From Sipunculus nudus (lineage: Eukaryota; Annelida; Sipuncula; Golfingiida; Sipunculidae): a stretch of DNA of 64,000 nt. Positions within the stretch are counted from its first letter, which is position 1. Each line of letters starts with the position of its first letter. Made by a program: the position numbers and the translations under genes. The stretch covers positions 32,743,956-32,807,955 of the forward strand of contig CM049318.1 in assembly GCA_026874595.1 (NCBI GenBank), in the 5' to 3' direction. Below the pieces are notes generated by a model. The model saw only the letters and a program-made list of their open reading frames with translations. It ran no database searches and was not told where the DNA came from. Below are positions 44,806 through 59,285 of the stretch, one piece after another.

Positions 44806-46939
44806 AATATATATATAAATATGTAAATATATATATAATAATAAGGGAAAAAATAAAAATTATGGTTCTCAGGCACCGCCCGCGTCAATTTTAACCCCGC
44901 ATAAAAAATTATTTTTATTTTATCTTTCAAGAAGAAAAAATAGTACAATTTATGTAGTGTCTTTAACTTTTCGCCAGACATTCTGTTTTTTTAAAGCTTT
45001 TCCTTGATCATGTGACATTTTTTTATAGAACCATTCGAAAAATTTCAAAAAGAAAATACCGCCCGCCGCACTGATTTCTGATAAAAAAAAAACTGCCTGA
45101 GAACCATACCTTTCTTTATTTTGGCCTTACACCTAGATGTTTGCAGTCGTTGAGCAGGTTCGAAAGATAAATCTGTTCTTGTCTTTCCCTTGTTGCTTAC
45201 ACCAAGTCCAAAAAATTTTTGACCCGAATATTAATAAAAATTTAAACTCTTCAACCCCTGTACGCCTTCCTTCCCTACTAGGAGGTTGAATGAAATAAAC
45301 CTGAAATGGTTTAAACATAGTTATATAGTCAAGGCTCCATGATCACTCGAGATACACCCATGTTTAGACGACCCAAATTCGTTATCATGGAATGTTTGAT
45401 GGCATAAGGCAAACCTTCGATCCCTCCTACTCATCAAGTATAGAAATATCAACCGATATCGCGCATGCCGATCGGGGGCATATTTTTTCGCTAAGAAAAT
45501 TGGGTGTATCATCACAGTAAAATCCATGCTTTTTTATATATCGACATCGCATTTTCCGGTAGCTAAGCCGTTGTTTTTGTTGACTTATTGGTGGCTTACT
45601 TCATTTGCGAACCTTACAGTCACAGTGACGCAAGGAAAAGTTAAATCTGGGCAAGGAAACGTTACATCTGAATATGTCACCAACAGTGCTGTAGTCTGTA
45701 TAAAAACGGTTCTGGCAAAGCCAGATCAAAATAAAACTTCGACTGTAATCAATCATTTGTATGAGGGCCTGGTTAATCTAATTTGAAACATATGGGTATA
45801 GCTGAAGATTAAATTAATTCACTGGGGTTTTTCACCTTGTATAATATTTGTTAAAGTCGAATGGATGTGAGCCTCTGACGTACTTTGACTATTGTTCCAG
45901 AGATATAAAGGTTTCAATGTAAAAGGTGTTTTATTGTTAATATATTTATAAATCTATTTGAAAAAAAAATGCATTCTGTATATATTTATAATTTAACATT
46001 GTCGGGTGCCTGGACTGCACGATAAGTGCACTGTGATTTTCAAGTGTGCTTATAAAGTTTGAATTCCAAATATAGTTATTAAAATATTAATCACTCATCT
46101 CTTATCGCTTTCCACTTTTCCTCTGAATGAAAACTTAGACATCATGGTTCCTCAGTGCATTTATGAAATTAAAATAGTACAATTTTAACAGCTTTTCTTG
46201 CACTCATCTACTCCAAACCCTCACCTAAAACACATACGGGAAAGTAGAGACTATTTTGACTGGTACATGGAACACTTTTCAGTCTCAAACCATGTAAGGG
46301 GAGGTTGTCCACCACGACACACTGGTGCTGACTCAAAACGCCTTTTGGATGTCCCGGTGCCCACAGGTTTCTGACTGTAACAAATATTATAGACTATTTT
46401 GCACTGTAACCTTACATACCAGTGATATTTGAAGGATATATTTATCTAAACTACAATTTTTTACACATCACTCATTCAAATCCGAAAAGAACTGCATGTG
46501 GCCATTCCTTACTATGGTTTCATTTTATGAATTTTACTCACATATAATACATATATGTTATCAGACGTCATAGTTTATCAGCCGATCTTTGCCGAAATAA
46601 ACAGCCATGCGTTATTTAGTACATATAAAACCCAACTATAAATGTATACATCTGTTTCTTATTCTTTGAGATAAACAGAACCACAACCTCATATCATGAG
46701 GACTCGTCGTATATCCGCATATAGACTGTGTTGTATAGCAATAATCACGTATAGAATTTGCTCGTTCTACTGAGCAATCAATCGATGAAATAAATAATCT
46801 TCAGTAAGTATCCCTTGGTCCAAATTGAAAAAAACAGAAATTTTCATAAAATTAACCTTTTAATTTTGGGAAGTTCAATTAAATTAAGAGATTAAGGACT
46901 TTTGTGCATATTCATGCTTTGTTGTTTGCTTTAACTCAC

Positions 46940-47087
46940 CGTAAACTGTTTTAGCATTATACACAGAGTTGACGTCCATATTTTCCGAGCACATATACTC
47001 TCCACTGCACCAATAGCTTTTACAACTGTTGACGCGATACTTCGTAGCAAAGTTGTTTCCGCAGCAGCAACGTTCCTTTCTCAATTT
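46940..47087 (-). CDS. Gene B exon 4: C-terminal half of WSC domain
   Basis: 148 nt with intact sites. Reads KLRKERCCCGNNFATKYR, then SCKSYWC, YMC and VNSVYNAKTVYG. The cysteine pattern is as in A. Confidence 0.72.
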
Positions 47088-47277
47088 CTTGAGCTAAAAT
47101 GAAAGTAATTACATAAATCGGGGGTCGATTTTGTATTTTTACATTAATTTGTAGAGCCATCAAAAGATATAAGGATCACATTTAAATTTATACTACTGAA
47201 GGGGTTACTTCTCGGAGTAATAAAAACCGAGATATTGTTCATTAAAGGCCGATCGGTCTGAATTTATCCGGGAAAAT

Positions 47278-47279
<2 letters not shown>

Positions 47280-47321
<42 letters not shown>
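47280..47321. repeat. (AT)n microsatellite, gene B intron 3
   Basis: TA tract between WSC-half exons, near where the 6.4-kb element sits in gene A. Confidence 0.95.
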
Positions 47322-47325
<4 letters not shown>

Positions 47326-48421
47326 ATAATAATAATTCGGATGTGTTCGGCGGCATTTCAGCCGCTAGGGAGCGTTATGTTCAGGTTCAATCGTGTTGTT
47401 TAATAGATCATCAGAGCGCATGAGCTTTGAGCATTTTTATTTCCATTTCAGAAAACAGAAACTTGTTTTGCACATTTTATCGCCAGATACATAAGGGGTT
47501 AACAAAGGAGACTGAGAGCATGTCATTTCTATGCAGGACACCCGTGATCAATGTGAAAATGTTATTTTAGTATTCCAATTAGTTTTATTCGGCTATTACA
47601 AGATGAAAAACTTCAAATCGGTGGCTTGGTAACAGTTAAAATTATATTGTGGGCGCTGATGCCATTTCAGCATCAGAGAACTGTTATTTCAGAAATTCAA
47701 ACTATATTATAATTCTGGGTCATAGTTTATTTAATGATAAATTGGGTTCCAGACGTAACGTTGACTTAGATATTTTCAGTTTTTGGTTTCAGATCTGGTT
47801 TGTTATGTTTCAGATTAAAAGATATTAAAATATTTAACAGGGAAGGGGTTAAGCATCTGATAAAAGGGAAGTTTCCAAGTGTGGCCCATAGACATGACGG
47901 TTTGGAGGAAGTGTCTTTATGTTTACCCTGATGGCCTGCGCAGTGGGAAATGGACCTAACAGAATTCATTCCTTTGCACTGGTAATGGACGAAAATGTAA
48001 TATTGCATTATTTCAGTTTTTTAAATATACAAAGTTTGCTTTTTCTATTCCCGTTAAGTATTCTATTTACAAATAAAAAGATAATTAGTGATTTTGTGTT
48101 CGACCTTTGTCATGAATTGAATTACCAATATTATATTCATCTATTTTAATCTTCGTTCTAAGGATAACAGTATCACATATGTTGTATGAAATACTGCTTT
48201 CCATGCAAAATACCTATTATGGTTAATTTAATGTAATTTATGAAAGATGTTGATGTATACTGTTGTGTTTTTGATGCTTTAGATCTAATTATTTATTGGT
48301 ATATTTTGAGTTGGCACTGGGCAAATAATAAATATATATAAATGTTTTGAATTTTCATGAAAATATGTAAATAATTTATAACAAATGGAGATAAACAGAA
48401 AATCTCTTCCCGTCGACTTAC

Positions 48422-48576
48422 CCATTCACCCAAGGAGTAAAACGTGTATCCACGGCAATGATCTTTACAATACCGGGCATTCATCACATGGGTACAGCGT
48501 TTTTGAAGGAGATTACGTCCTCCTGACCTCGAAGGATAACAACCCTGGTAGTGAAACGGCCTCTGCTTCTTTTCTT
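48422..48576 (-). CDS. Gene B exon 3: N-terminal half of WSC domain
   Basis: 155 nt with intact sites. Reads KKQRPFHYQGCYPSRSGGRN, then the CKDHC pair and YTFYSLGEW. Same phases as A. Confidence 0.75.
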
Positions 48577-48743
48577 CTAATATGATCAATCCCAAAGATA
48601 TAATCCTCAATAAATGTATAGATTCTTTTTATGTAAAGTCTGAATAAGCCATCAAAGCTAAACATTTATCTAATTAGAATTTAATAATTGAGGATTATCA
48701 GAAATAATTTTGTTATTAATCGTAATTAAATATAAAACTTTAC

Positions 48744-48944
48744 CATCAATCCAGTTCCAGTACATTGGTGTGGTTCTTCCATCGATCCATGCAAAAGCCA
48801 GATCCGTCTGGTTGATTAGGTCACGTGCTGCCTTACGTGATTCTTCGCGATCAGGTCTGTATAAGTGGCCTTCTTGCTCCACGCATAAATTCCTCGCATT
48901 CTCCCAAGATGTGACGTCATCATGAAGACACAATGCCCCACTCC
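48744..48944 (-). CDS. Gene B exon 2: half CTLD
   Basis: 201 nt, intact. Reads ALCLHDDVTSWENARNLC, then GHLYRPDREE and FAWIDGR...YWNWIDG. As in A, it joins straight to the WSC exon. Confidence 0.77.
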
Positions 48945-49321
48945 CTGCATAGATTTAAAAGAAATGTAGAATAAACTCAGAACATTTTTGGAGTAAATGA
49001 ATATTGAAACCAGGAATCCACTGACGAAGAGAGTTCATTGTACTCTTTCGGAAAATTAAAAGATGAAGGATCTCCCATTTTTGTTTAATCTTTGTTTCTG
49101 TGTACTCATACTTGAACTTAAAGTTTTATGCAGTCTTATATATTGTTTATAATATCATGGTTTATCTACTTTACCTCTGTTTACTCTATCGTACATATAA
49201 ACACGTACGTTACATAAATATATACGTCTATCGCAACATGTCGATATACCTCGATATATCTGTCGATCCGGAAATTTACAATTATCGATTGATACCTTTC
49301 ATAATAAATGACAAACCGTCA

Positions 49322-49793
49322 TATAGAGAGCGTGCACCCTCCGCCACACTCTGGTAAAACCCAGAGAGAGGCGCTCCTGAGGACATTTTGCATGGTTTAT
49401 TCGATACCATGCCAATCCTGTCGTAAGACATACGTCGGTGTGACTGGCAGGACGTTGGACATTGAGCGGCGTCAGAGAACACCGGAAAGCCGTCAGAGAC
49501 ATAGAGAACCTGGCCTGCACTAATTCAAAGCGTACACTCATCTGCTCACATTTGTATGAATCAGTATTGGATGAAAATGCTTGCCACAAAAACCATATAA
49601 TCCCATAGGACATTACTGCCGCAATGGTTAGACAAAGGAAGAAAAAGCAGAGTACAGGAGGCTTTTTTTATCATGAAAGGATCGGGAATCGTGCCCTTAA
49701 TCGCAATAGCGGACAACAATATATGCCCGAACTATACAAATCGCTCTTAGGGCTAGATAACCATCTGCATGAAGCAATAGCGGTCCCATAGAA
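49322..49793 (+). pseudogene. Penelope-like GIY-YIG remnant (intron 1 of gene B)
   Basis: The frame reads CMVYSIPCQSCRKTYVGVTG, the GIY-YIG core, followed by stops. Same insertion as 18790-19240 in A. Confidence 0.6.
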
Positions 49794-50998
49794 TGTTGAA
49801 GTTTTCATATATGGGTGGACGGAAGTGTGACAACAAGAAGAAAGTAGTTGTGCGTAAGAAATCGATAGTGTGTAAGAACTTACACTGTTATAGTTCATGT
49901 TTAAAGAAATGAATACAATAATATAAATCAAAATTCATCAGGGATATATAGAATAATACGACAAACTTTAACAAATTATGTACGTCAGATTTTAAAATCG
50001 GTGTCTATAATTTCTATTTATCATGAACATCAAAACCGTTCCTGTATCAGAAATTTAAAATGTTACTGTAAGTTACTGAAATGCACAACTTTAAACATTA
50101 TATGACTATACATGACACTTTTTGAGTCGAACTTTTTTTAAATCACTTTATTCAATTTTTTTTTCTTCTGTGGTTAAGAGGAGCAAACGCCAAACAATGC
50201 TGCACTTTTTTTTTAATTTTAATCAGTATAACATATATAATCAATATACTAAACATGCTTAAGCCTGTCATTAATAACAGAACCTCAAGAGACTTTCACA
50301 GCAGTTTTAGCTGAAACGGTTTATAACAAGGATTTGTTTTGACCAAAATGATGTAAATAGTCCTTAGCCTACATTTATGATCAAATATTAATTATAGGAA
50401 GTGCTTGGAAACGTTTAAAATTAAAAATATAGTGAATATACCGGATACTGAATATAGTATGTGGATATACAGCCTTGGAAGGTACAATCGGGTTAGTCGG
50501 AAAATTGATCAATAATCGTAAACAGCTGATATGATTCATTTGTGTAAAACTCTTTATCAGAGACCAATAATATTGTAGGTAAGCAGGGCGGTCCGGAATC
50601 TAATAAAACATCTTGGAAAATTTGGTTTAGCATAACCCCGGCACAAAATAAGATCATTCCTCAATATTTCTTACTAACAGATTACAAAAATCTTAAAAAA
50701 ACAAAATCCAATTTGAAAGGGTGTTATTGCTTGTGGTTCACTTTAACAAACATAAGCTTACTTTATACACTAAAAAATCTAATCTCACATGACTGGTGAT
50801 TAATTTGGTGTTTATTTTGTAGAAAAGTACCTTGCTGCGAACGTAAGCGTGGTCGGAAAGACGTTATTCAACTCGATAAGCAGTCTCATTCACACCTTAC
50901 TTTCCCCGCAGATACATTTTGCAGACGTGCACATCGGGGAAACGTTCCGCTAATTTATACAATATTTACTTTCTGTTGAGAAAAAAAAATTGACTAAC

Positions 50999-51077
50999 CT
51001 GAAATCTTACACTTGTAGGAGGTCACGCAGAGGCCTGTGAAAGTCAGTAAAACTGATACACACAACAAGGTGCACAT
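50999..51077 (-). CDS. Gene B exon 1: signal peptide
   Basis: ATG at 51077-51075, hydrophobic LLCVSVLLTFTGLCVTS, then YKCKIS and G|GTTAGT. Same length as the A and D exons. An in-frame upstream ATG (MLLMGDN) is also possible here. Confidence 0.7.
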
Positions 51078-52115
51078 GTTGTCCCCCATTAGAAGCATTT
51101 GACTGATGCTCCCATTTGTGCTGGTATTGAATACACATTTGGGTGTCCCGATTAATGCACCAGGAAGTTTTACAAGACCACGGGTAACGCTGTAGTTTGT
51201 ATTCATCATATGAACAAAGGCTTTGTTTACACAGTGCGCCACGAGTAGTAGATAAGCCACACATTAGCGTGACAATACACCACCCAGTTTAAATTAATCA
51301 AACCAATCCGAAATACTTCAGCCTGGAAACCTAAAACATGATTAGAGATATTGGATCAAAATATAATATATAATGCTATCATAAAGATAGAGTTTGGGGT
51401 TTAAGCTGCAGGTACTCCAGAACCAAAATTGAGTACGCAAGTTGTTTACAAGTTGCCACAACAAATATAGTTTTTATATTTTTATTGCATTATACACTTT
51501 ACGTAATTGCGGTATTTTGATGTATGTTCTTTTTGTTGATACTTTATTGATTTTTTTTTCATCTGACAAAGCAGACACTAAATTGTCTTATATCTGTCCA
51601 CAATAATTCTTCGGGGATATCCTTTATTTATGGCTAAATATGCATCCTGTTACTCAGCAAAAGAAAATCAAGTATTTTTTCTGACAATTGTAAGTTTGAA
51701 ATAACCAGTGATATCTTCAACCATTTCGAACACACTTTTCATTCAAGGGACAATTTTAAACCATATAATTAGCTAAGTGTTGTCACAAGATTTTGAACAC
51801 AAGGAAACAAAGTAAATTCACAAAGTGGTACAGATATGGGCTATTGCACATTTTCAATGTACACAATAAAGTGCCGTTAGCACTTTCATATGTTTATTTA
51901 ATTATTGAATAGTATGCCGTGTAATTTACAGATTATAGTTGCAAACAAACAATGTCCAATTAAACATGCATTCCATGTGGATTTTGTTCCTTATAACAGA
52001 AAAACAGAAAACCAGGAAACTATATGTATTGGGCCTACCCCTGCATATAGATATATTACTCAGTGAGCCTGTTCTGCAATACTAAAATGCTACCGCTTAG
52101 CCCGCATTTGCGTTG

Positions 52116-52121
<6 letters not shown>

Positions 52122-52170
<49 letters not shown>
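52122..52170. repeat. (AT)n microsatellite in gene B flank
   Basis: TA tract followed by (TTTA)n, at the site where unit D carries the Helitron-like insertion. Confidence 0.95.
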
Positions 52171-52173
<3 letters not shown>

Positions 52174-54469
52174 TTATTTATTTATAATTACGAAATACAG
52201 GACAAAGGTCACGCCTCAATAAAAAAAAATACCTGCACCTATTGTATCCTCATAATTGTGAATCATCCGCCACAGAAATCATGACAGAGAGCTATAAGAG
52301 AGTGATATCATGGTTATGCTGCAGGCTGATCCCACTGTTTATATAACATAGACACATAACGCATTGTTTTGTAAGTAAAAGAAATTTGTTTGATTATAAT
52401 AATAATTGTGACCTTCGTAGCCGTTTCTTGTATACATGTAAAATTTAAACTATGTACGTATGTTTTAAATAGTGATTTATATGATTTAATACTAGGAAAA
52501 CCATTGCACAAGACAAAATAGGGTTTTCATATGTCTATTCTGTGGTTAATGTTCTGTTATAACGGTTTTTATTTTTTTTTATATAAACCTAAATTGTTTT
52601 GTATATTTAAATGCCTAAATTATCCTAGTTTAAGTGGACACATTTGTGGATAAATTGGCCTGTAATAGACGTGTAATAGGCGTATTCTCAACATAATTAC
52701 TACTATAACACGAGAAAAACCTCCAATATTGGTTAAGTTGCATCAATACGTTTATGAGTTACTGTGTGCTGTTACTCTGTTGTTTCAGTCATCCATGGAG
52801 TTTTAAAGTAATTAAAACGTTGAAAGGATGAGAAAACGGATTGTGTAGAAATTACAAAATGAAAGGATTTATTTATGTGGATCTTTGTTTCCTACAAGAA
52901 AAAAAGACCTATTTTATCTGCAGCCGTCAATTGTATCGTTAGGGTTAAACACATTTTAATGTACCTAGATCAACGAAATGTACATAATAGAAGGCAGTGA
53001 TAGATCACCAGGCGATAATCGGGGAGTGGTGAACACCGCTAGGGGATCTTTACGATCGTAAGCTTACATAGCGTTTTTTGGTCGATCTATTTCCCATGGT
53101 TGGAATGATGCCTGCTAAGTGCCAAGAACTGCGTCCGAATATTGACTCTGTTTATTGCATCGAGCGAGCTTCTTGAAAATTAATATCGGACGGTCTTGGT
53201 CTTTTCCTAAGGGTAACTATGCTGCACAACAAGGTTTAAGAAAAGCTATAGTATAAGAGAAAAGGAGTATCAAATGAGTTTCAAAAGGCCTCCCATCGGA
53301 TCTTTCATACTTCAGAAGCAGGAGGAGTTTTAGAAGAGGCTACATATCAGGACTACTGTGACCACAATTTAAAATCGACGGATCCGCCCTGGGTTTGAAA
53401 ATTTCCGAGAAGCTAGCTACATGGCCGATTCTAGAATTCCAGCATTCCCAGTAAAGTCTTTATAAAACCCGGCCATGGAGGATCCTAATATCAAGTTAAT
53501 TGTCCTGAAATTCTCCTGATTAGATAAGGACATGGTAGCAAACCAGTTAACCTATAGAGTTATTACGCCAGATGAATAGATTGTATTTGGCCTGAACAAA
53601 GAATTTCCGTATAATGAATGAAATATAAACCATGCACGTTTATTCAAAATAAAGGTGTAAGGACAAGTGACATTAGAGGATTAAACTTCTTTAAAGTGCA
53701 TGCAACTCGTAATTGTAAAAATATAGAATGCATCTTTATTTACATACATCATTAGTGACAGTACTGATAAAACAAAGACAATAACGTTATTCTAACGAGA
53801 TATAAAAGCGACAGTAGTAATTGGGTATTCTTGCATGAAAGAAATGTATTCAAAAGTGCAGGAAAAATATCAAAGAATGTCTTTAATTCAAGTCTCCAAC
53901 AGGAAACAAAGCACAAACACCACGCTTGCATACTCACATATAGATCTTTTGTTTACACTATACAGATGTCGACTGGTAAAATGTCAACCCTTGCTGGTTG
54001 TGTTAATGCCGCCTTAATGCTTTATTCATTGCAATAAGGATATTTTATGACTTAAATTTAGCTATTCACTGTCTTATGAAACTACATATTTAAGATTGTT
54101 ATTTTACGACGTCACATACTGTACTTGTTTCGGAGCAAAATCTAAAATGCAGGAGATGTCCTAAATACTGCCCTCTTTTGGGTGCCGGGTAAATCATTAT
54201 GACAATTGTTTGATCATTTTAATGAACGTACTCCAAAATCAAGAGATCTCTCCTTGACATACCTGACATGATATGAACCATCTGCTTTCCTGGAACAAAA
54301 GTACATTCAGTTAATTTTAAAGATTTATACTGCTGCCCAGTTAATTTTCTTATCAGAATCTTTATTTCTTCTGACATCCCCACGCCCTTTTATAATGGAA
54401 TTTGTTGAGGACAGAATTATCAAGATAATATGTTCTGCGTTTTGGCGTCATCCGCTTCTGGTGGCATGT

Positions 54470-54658
54470 CAGTGGCGGATCCGGGGGGGGGGGGGATGGT
54501 CCGTCCCCTCTCCTTTTGAGCCTCAACAACCTTTAGGGTGACCTTTTTCGGACCTTGATCCCTCCCTTTCTAGAGCAGGGGACCTTTTGTTAGGGGTTTT
54601 TAATAGTCTTCCTCGGTTGGATTCTACAATTTAAAAAACGTGGATCCGCCCCCGTAGG
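54470..54658. mobile_element. Small MITE, copy in gene B flank
   Basis: Same element and site as 36733-36924, with an expanded G tract. Confidence 0.6.
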
Positions 54659-56739
54659 TTGATTGTTTTCGTTATGGTTCTAAATATAGAGAAATATAGT
54701 TCGTGATGTATCTTTTCAGATATTCAATTTTGGGAAACAAATGATCCCTTATATAGGAAATGCAGCACTAGGCTTCAGGGGATAACTCTCACTTTACAAG
54801 ACATGAAGAGGTTAAGGATTTGGGAATTTCGTGGTCGTATTTAGCATGCTATTATACTTAACCTCTCTATGCAGTACTTCTGCAGTACTTGTCCAGAAAT
54901 TTATTGTCCCGGTATAGTCGGGGGAGGGGGGATTCACTTGTGTCGGGAGGACTGTCTGAGGGTTATTGTCGGGGCTGAGGGTTTTTGTCGTTGCCGATTG
55001 GCTCAGGAATAATAGTCCGGGGATAGTTGTCCTAAATTTTGCTTTCCGTCCGATGTATCCCCAAAGTTATTTCAACCGCCTCATATCTAGATTTAGCCAG
55101 AAACGTTAGAATTGTTAAAAAAATAAAATAAATGTATAAATCATGTAAAAAATATGATATCAAATATAGCCAAACATTTGCTTCGTACTATTATCTGTCA
55201 ACCATGCTGCTTTCACCTCTTCGACTTTATTCAAACGGCCGAAATAGCTACATTAACTCGATACTACCTACGTTCTTGTTGTTGCCCAAGAGAGGGGATA
55301 ACCATTTATATTATATATTGTATAAAATATTAAATATAAATTTTGAAGTATTAAATTAAATTATCAATATTGGAAATTTTAATGGTCTATGAAAATACCT
55401 TCGCCGCGTGGCGAAGAGTTTTTACTTTACCCTCCATTTTTTGCTGGCAAATTAATGCAAGAAGACATATCAGTCTGTATGAACAGACGTAATAGAAATA
55501 TTGTGAAGGGTTCGGATAATACCAAAGGAACAATCCATTAAATTTTGGGGTTAATCTTGATTACTATAAAAACGCTATTGCTCTTCCTTCTATTGCTATT
55601 TGATTATAATAGAGCGACGGATCGTTATTAGCTCGTGGCGTAGAACTGGGGTTGACCTAGGATGATTTGTTGAAGCGTGTAAAGTGTGTAGACCTAAACA
55701 GTGCAGTTTCATGAGGATCATCTTGAAAGGGGTTTGTTGTCTCTATACACCATCTTGATAATCATGCTGTAATGTCAGTTTTGCTAGCTGAAGAATCTGG
55801 CAATTCACAAGACATTTTAAAACACTTTTATCAATAAACCATAAACAAATCTGATATAGCACCATTAGTTTACTGTTCTAGGAAATCGAGGCTGCTTCCT
55901 TGCTCAGTTTCTCTCCTTTCCGTACCCTCGTGCGTATGCGGATTCATAATAGGACAAGGAACTAGCCTCTATATACTGCAGTTCCACACCACGTGTTCTT
56001 TCACTGTGACGTCACACATATTAAAGGAGATATCCAATTTCTTCAGAGGCTTACAGATAGCGTTAACTAGGTGGTCCGTAGCACGGACGGTTTATCTTTA
56101 GTTTCAAAATATCTGAAATCTGCGGATGGTACACTGACTACCTCTTTATTTTTAATGTACCAGAGACATGAAAAACCGCTTACTAATGCCATACATATTT
56201 ACAGTATGGTATTGCTAGTGGAATACTTATGGTACACATTTTATAGGAACGGCGTGAACAACTACTATCAATTCTTAGAAAAAATCAAGAGGAAAATAAA
56301 CAAAACAGCATTACTGAAAAATCTTTTCTTCAAATTTTTAAACTTATAACACCAGAATTAGGATATTATTTACCAGCAGATGATAGTGAAAAATATACAA
56401 TAAAAAATCCAAATAATTGAATATAAATGTCACCTCTTATATAATATTTCTTTATAATAATCCTTATGTTACTTTATACATTTGAAAGTTATCAACACAA
56501 ATTAGTTCTTTTATATATTAACAGATGGCAGTGTTACAAAAAAAGACATGCTGATAAGAAATCAATAGGTTTCCTTCACATTTTCTACACATTTTCTTCA
56601 GTAACATCCTTATGTGTTATTTCAGTTCAACTCAGTCATTATACAGGCACTTCGAACACCCGGCAAACTATCAAGGTTTCGGGGTTTTTTTTAATGGAAG
56701 AATGTAACCTCATCACATATTGCTGCTGATCACAGTTGG

Positions 56740-57373
56740 TACATTTTTTGCAGCCTTACGTTTGTGCAAGCTGAGTCGTATATTTGGTTTTGCATCAGTT
56801 GGATATCACGCCTATCAGGGTCTATGGAACCATAGACATCATAACTAATCAGAGCTTCACTGCCCGCGCGGTTATCGAAGTCACTATGTGCAAACCTTCT
56901 GTGATGTGAACCACCATCATGGATGTTCAGGTTGTGTAAAATAACCTTATCATAAGCCGAATGATATAAGTTCCAGCTTCCAAACGTTTAACTGAAATCC
57001 GGCTTGGGTCTTCTTTGGTGCAGTCCCACTGCGCGTCGAAATGATAAGATCTTCTGTTAGAGTTTACATCAACTACCATGGTACAGATAGTGGCTTTCTG
57101 GACTAAGCTTTGTTATGTTTTGTCCTGGATCGTTTCGATACAAATCTTCTTGTGGATTTCTATTAGCTTACTGGAACCGCAACTTCATACATACTGTCAG
57201 TGCGGTTTCTCTGCCCTGGCAACCTTCACCCTATCATATGTGATCGACGTCAACGAACTCGAGGCGATTTTATCAGCACCTATTTGCTTTTGAACGACAA
57301 GGCCATTTTATCAGGAGCTCAGTCAGTGTTTATCCTTAGGTCTCTTTCTTTGTTAAACTGGCGCTTCTTCTTC
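56740..57373 (-). pseudogene. Gene C tail exon, degenerate
   Basis: Acceptor CCAG then KKKRQFNKERDLRINTD and TGA, the same stop position as B, with the later TAA TAG also shared. Remnants of the A tail persist but no tyrosine-rich tail can be made. Confidence 0.72.
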
Positions 57374-58294
57374 CTGGTTTAAAAAATCATATCGGTTTCA
57401 GTGAGAAAGAATGTTATTACTATGTGATCAGCCTAAAAAGGTAAATGAGGGTTTCAAATTCGTGATATTCGCGAAAGATAAATTATCCAAAAAATTAAAA
57501 CTTCGTGAACAAAACGCCACATCTGAACAGGTGAACAGACATTAATTCGACAGCATCAATAGCATCTCAGGTATATTATGCCGATAACATTAATGTTAAC
57601 ATATATTTAATGTTAAACGTAATTTATATGCTTATGTTACGATGTTTGTGCAAGTTACTGTAAATGGAATGGTTAATTGCGGAAATGAAAACCTCGAAAA
57701 ACAATGAGGTCGAAAAAAAGCGAATATTTAATCAGCAAATATGAAGCTAATCACAGTAATAATTTAAAAGAAATTTGAATATAATTTCACGTCTTTTATG
57801 TGTTGACGATAAAATAAGCATAAGCAAGTCAGACGCATGATCAAAAAGAGGGGTGGTTATAGAATCTTACCTTTGGACACCCTGAGCAAATACCACCATT
57901 CTTTATATAGATATATTTCGGTATTTCAAAATCCACTTCCTGACGAATCGTTAGCTAATAACGAATATTAGCTTACGATTAGGAATATTACTCCTGAAAT
58001 ATCTTTTCCTTTGAAGGTAGAAACATCTTAACACGTCCTCAATTTTATTGACACGAATACCCTTTGACAATTGCATTGTATTTAGTCATGCATTAAACGC
58101 TTAATGGTATATCTCAGCATTTAAATAATATGACGATTGTAAGGTTGACAAAACATTACCGAGTATTCTATATCTTAACATAACTAAGGAGGGTGTTAGT
58201 TCTAAAAGTAAGTAAATGTAAGGCATCATAAACCAGACGGCTCTTTATTTAAGTCCTGACTGATTTTATATATATCAGATTGATACTTCCAAGC

Positions 58295-58350
58295 CTACTT
58301 ATCGCAGATAAACCATTGTTTGTAGGATGTTACACGGTTGACTGGTGACG
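58295..58350 (-). CDS. Gene C truncated exon 8: no transmembrane helix, stop codon
   Basis: Reads SPVNRVTSYKQWFICDK and a TAG stop. The same replacement of the transmembrane helix as in B, with one extra residue. With intact upstream exons this would end a secreted protein. Confidence 0.6.
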
Positions 58351-59183
58351 CTTTTTTGGTTACAGAAACTAATATAATATTTCATTTCAAACATTCATCG
58401 TAATAACAACTATTTACCATATAATATATATCATAAACATTTATCCTTTATTAATGTTTGACTGAATGATGCTATTTTTATTGAAACAATCATATAACGT
58501 ATTACCAAATACAAAGATTAAGCATAAACATACTAAAGCAATTATAATACCAAAACATAACCACAAAACATAAAAGTGCACACATACTAGATGCAGCATG
58601 CATAAATCTATGTACTCACCGGAGATATGTTATATGAAAGGTTCAGATGAAAGATACCCATATATATGCTCATTCATATATATGAGCACATATATTCATA
58701 CATGCATGCAGACATGCTCATACATAGAAGGATTTTCATTATTCAAGAATGTGAATTTAAACTCTTTCAGCTAATACACAACATTATGTGGAGTATGCCC
58801 TTTTTACCAGGTTTTAATATAATTTTACCATTTTAGCTGCAATTTTCCAACAGTGATGTATTTTTTTTAATATATGCTTTAAAACTATGGACTCGCACTC
58901 AAAATATGGCCAAATCGTTACCTGCTACGTCCGTGTGTGATCAAATATGCAAAAGACCTATTGCAAGAGACCCCTCCCCCCCTATTCCACGGTTATTTAA
59001 AAAATTGTTCCTTGTATAATTGCCGAGCTATCCTGAATTTTTTTTAAACCCCGTTGAGAACTGTTTGTGCTATCATGCTAACAGACAAACAGACAAGCAA
59101 CTGTAGCCAAAAAACATAACCCCGCCACTAGGCTTAACTGAGGTTGTTATACATATGTTTCATCATGCGAACATGAATATTAC

Positions 59184-59285
59184 CTTGATAGGAACCATTC
59201 GTTGTACGCGTGATTGCAGGGTCGTCTGTCGTTCGCACATTGTCTGAGGTATGTTTTGCAGGGAATGTTGTTACGTCATTAAGCC
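59184..59285 (-). CDS. Gene C exon 7: stalk
   Basis: 102 nt with intact edges, closer to the B stalk than to the A stalk. Thr/Ser-rich, phase 1 on both sides. Confidence 0.65.

Larger units (their letters stand above)
51078..56050 (-). other. Upstream flank of gene B
   Basis: Homologous to the flanks of A and D. Contains an (AT)n tract (52122-52170) followed by TTTA repeats, a MITE (54470-54658) and G-rich runs near 54920. No gene recognised; it probably includes the gene B promoter near 51.1-51.5 kb. Confidence 0.5.

Noticed and set aside
50994-51260. 88-codon minus-strand frame taken as a complete small secreted protein
   Set aside because: Only the segment from 51077 down to the donor at 50999 is shared in frame with A and D; upstream the frame is not conserved because of an indel.
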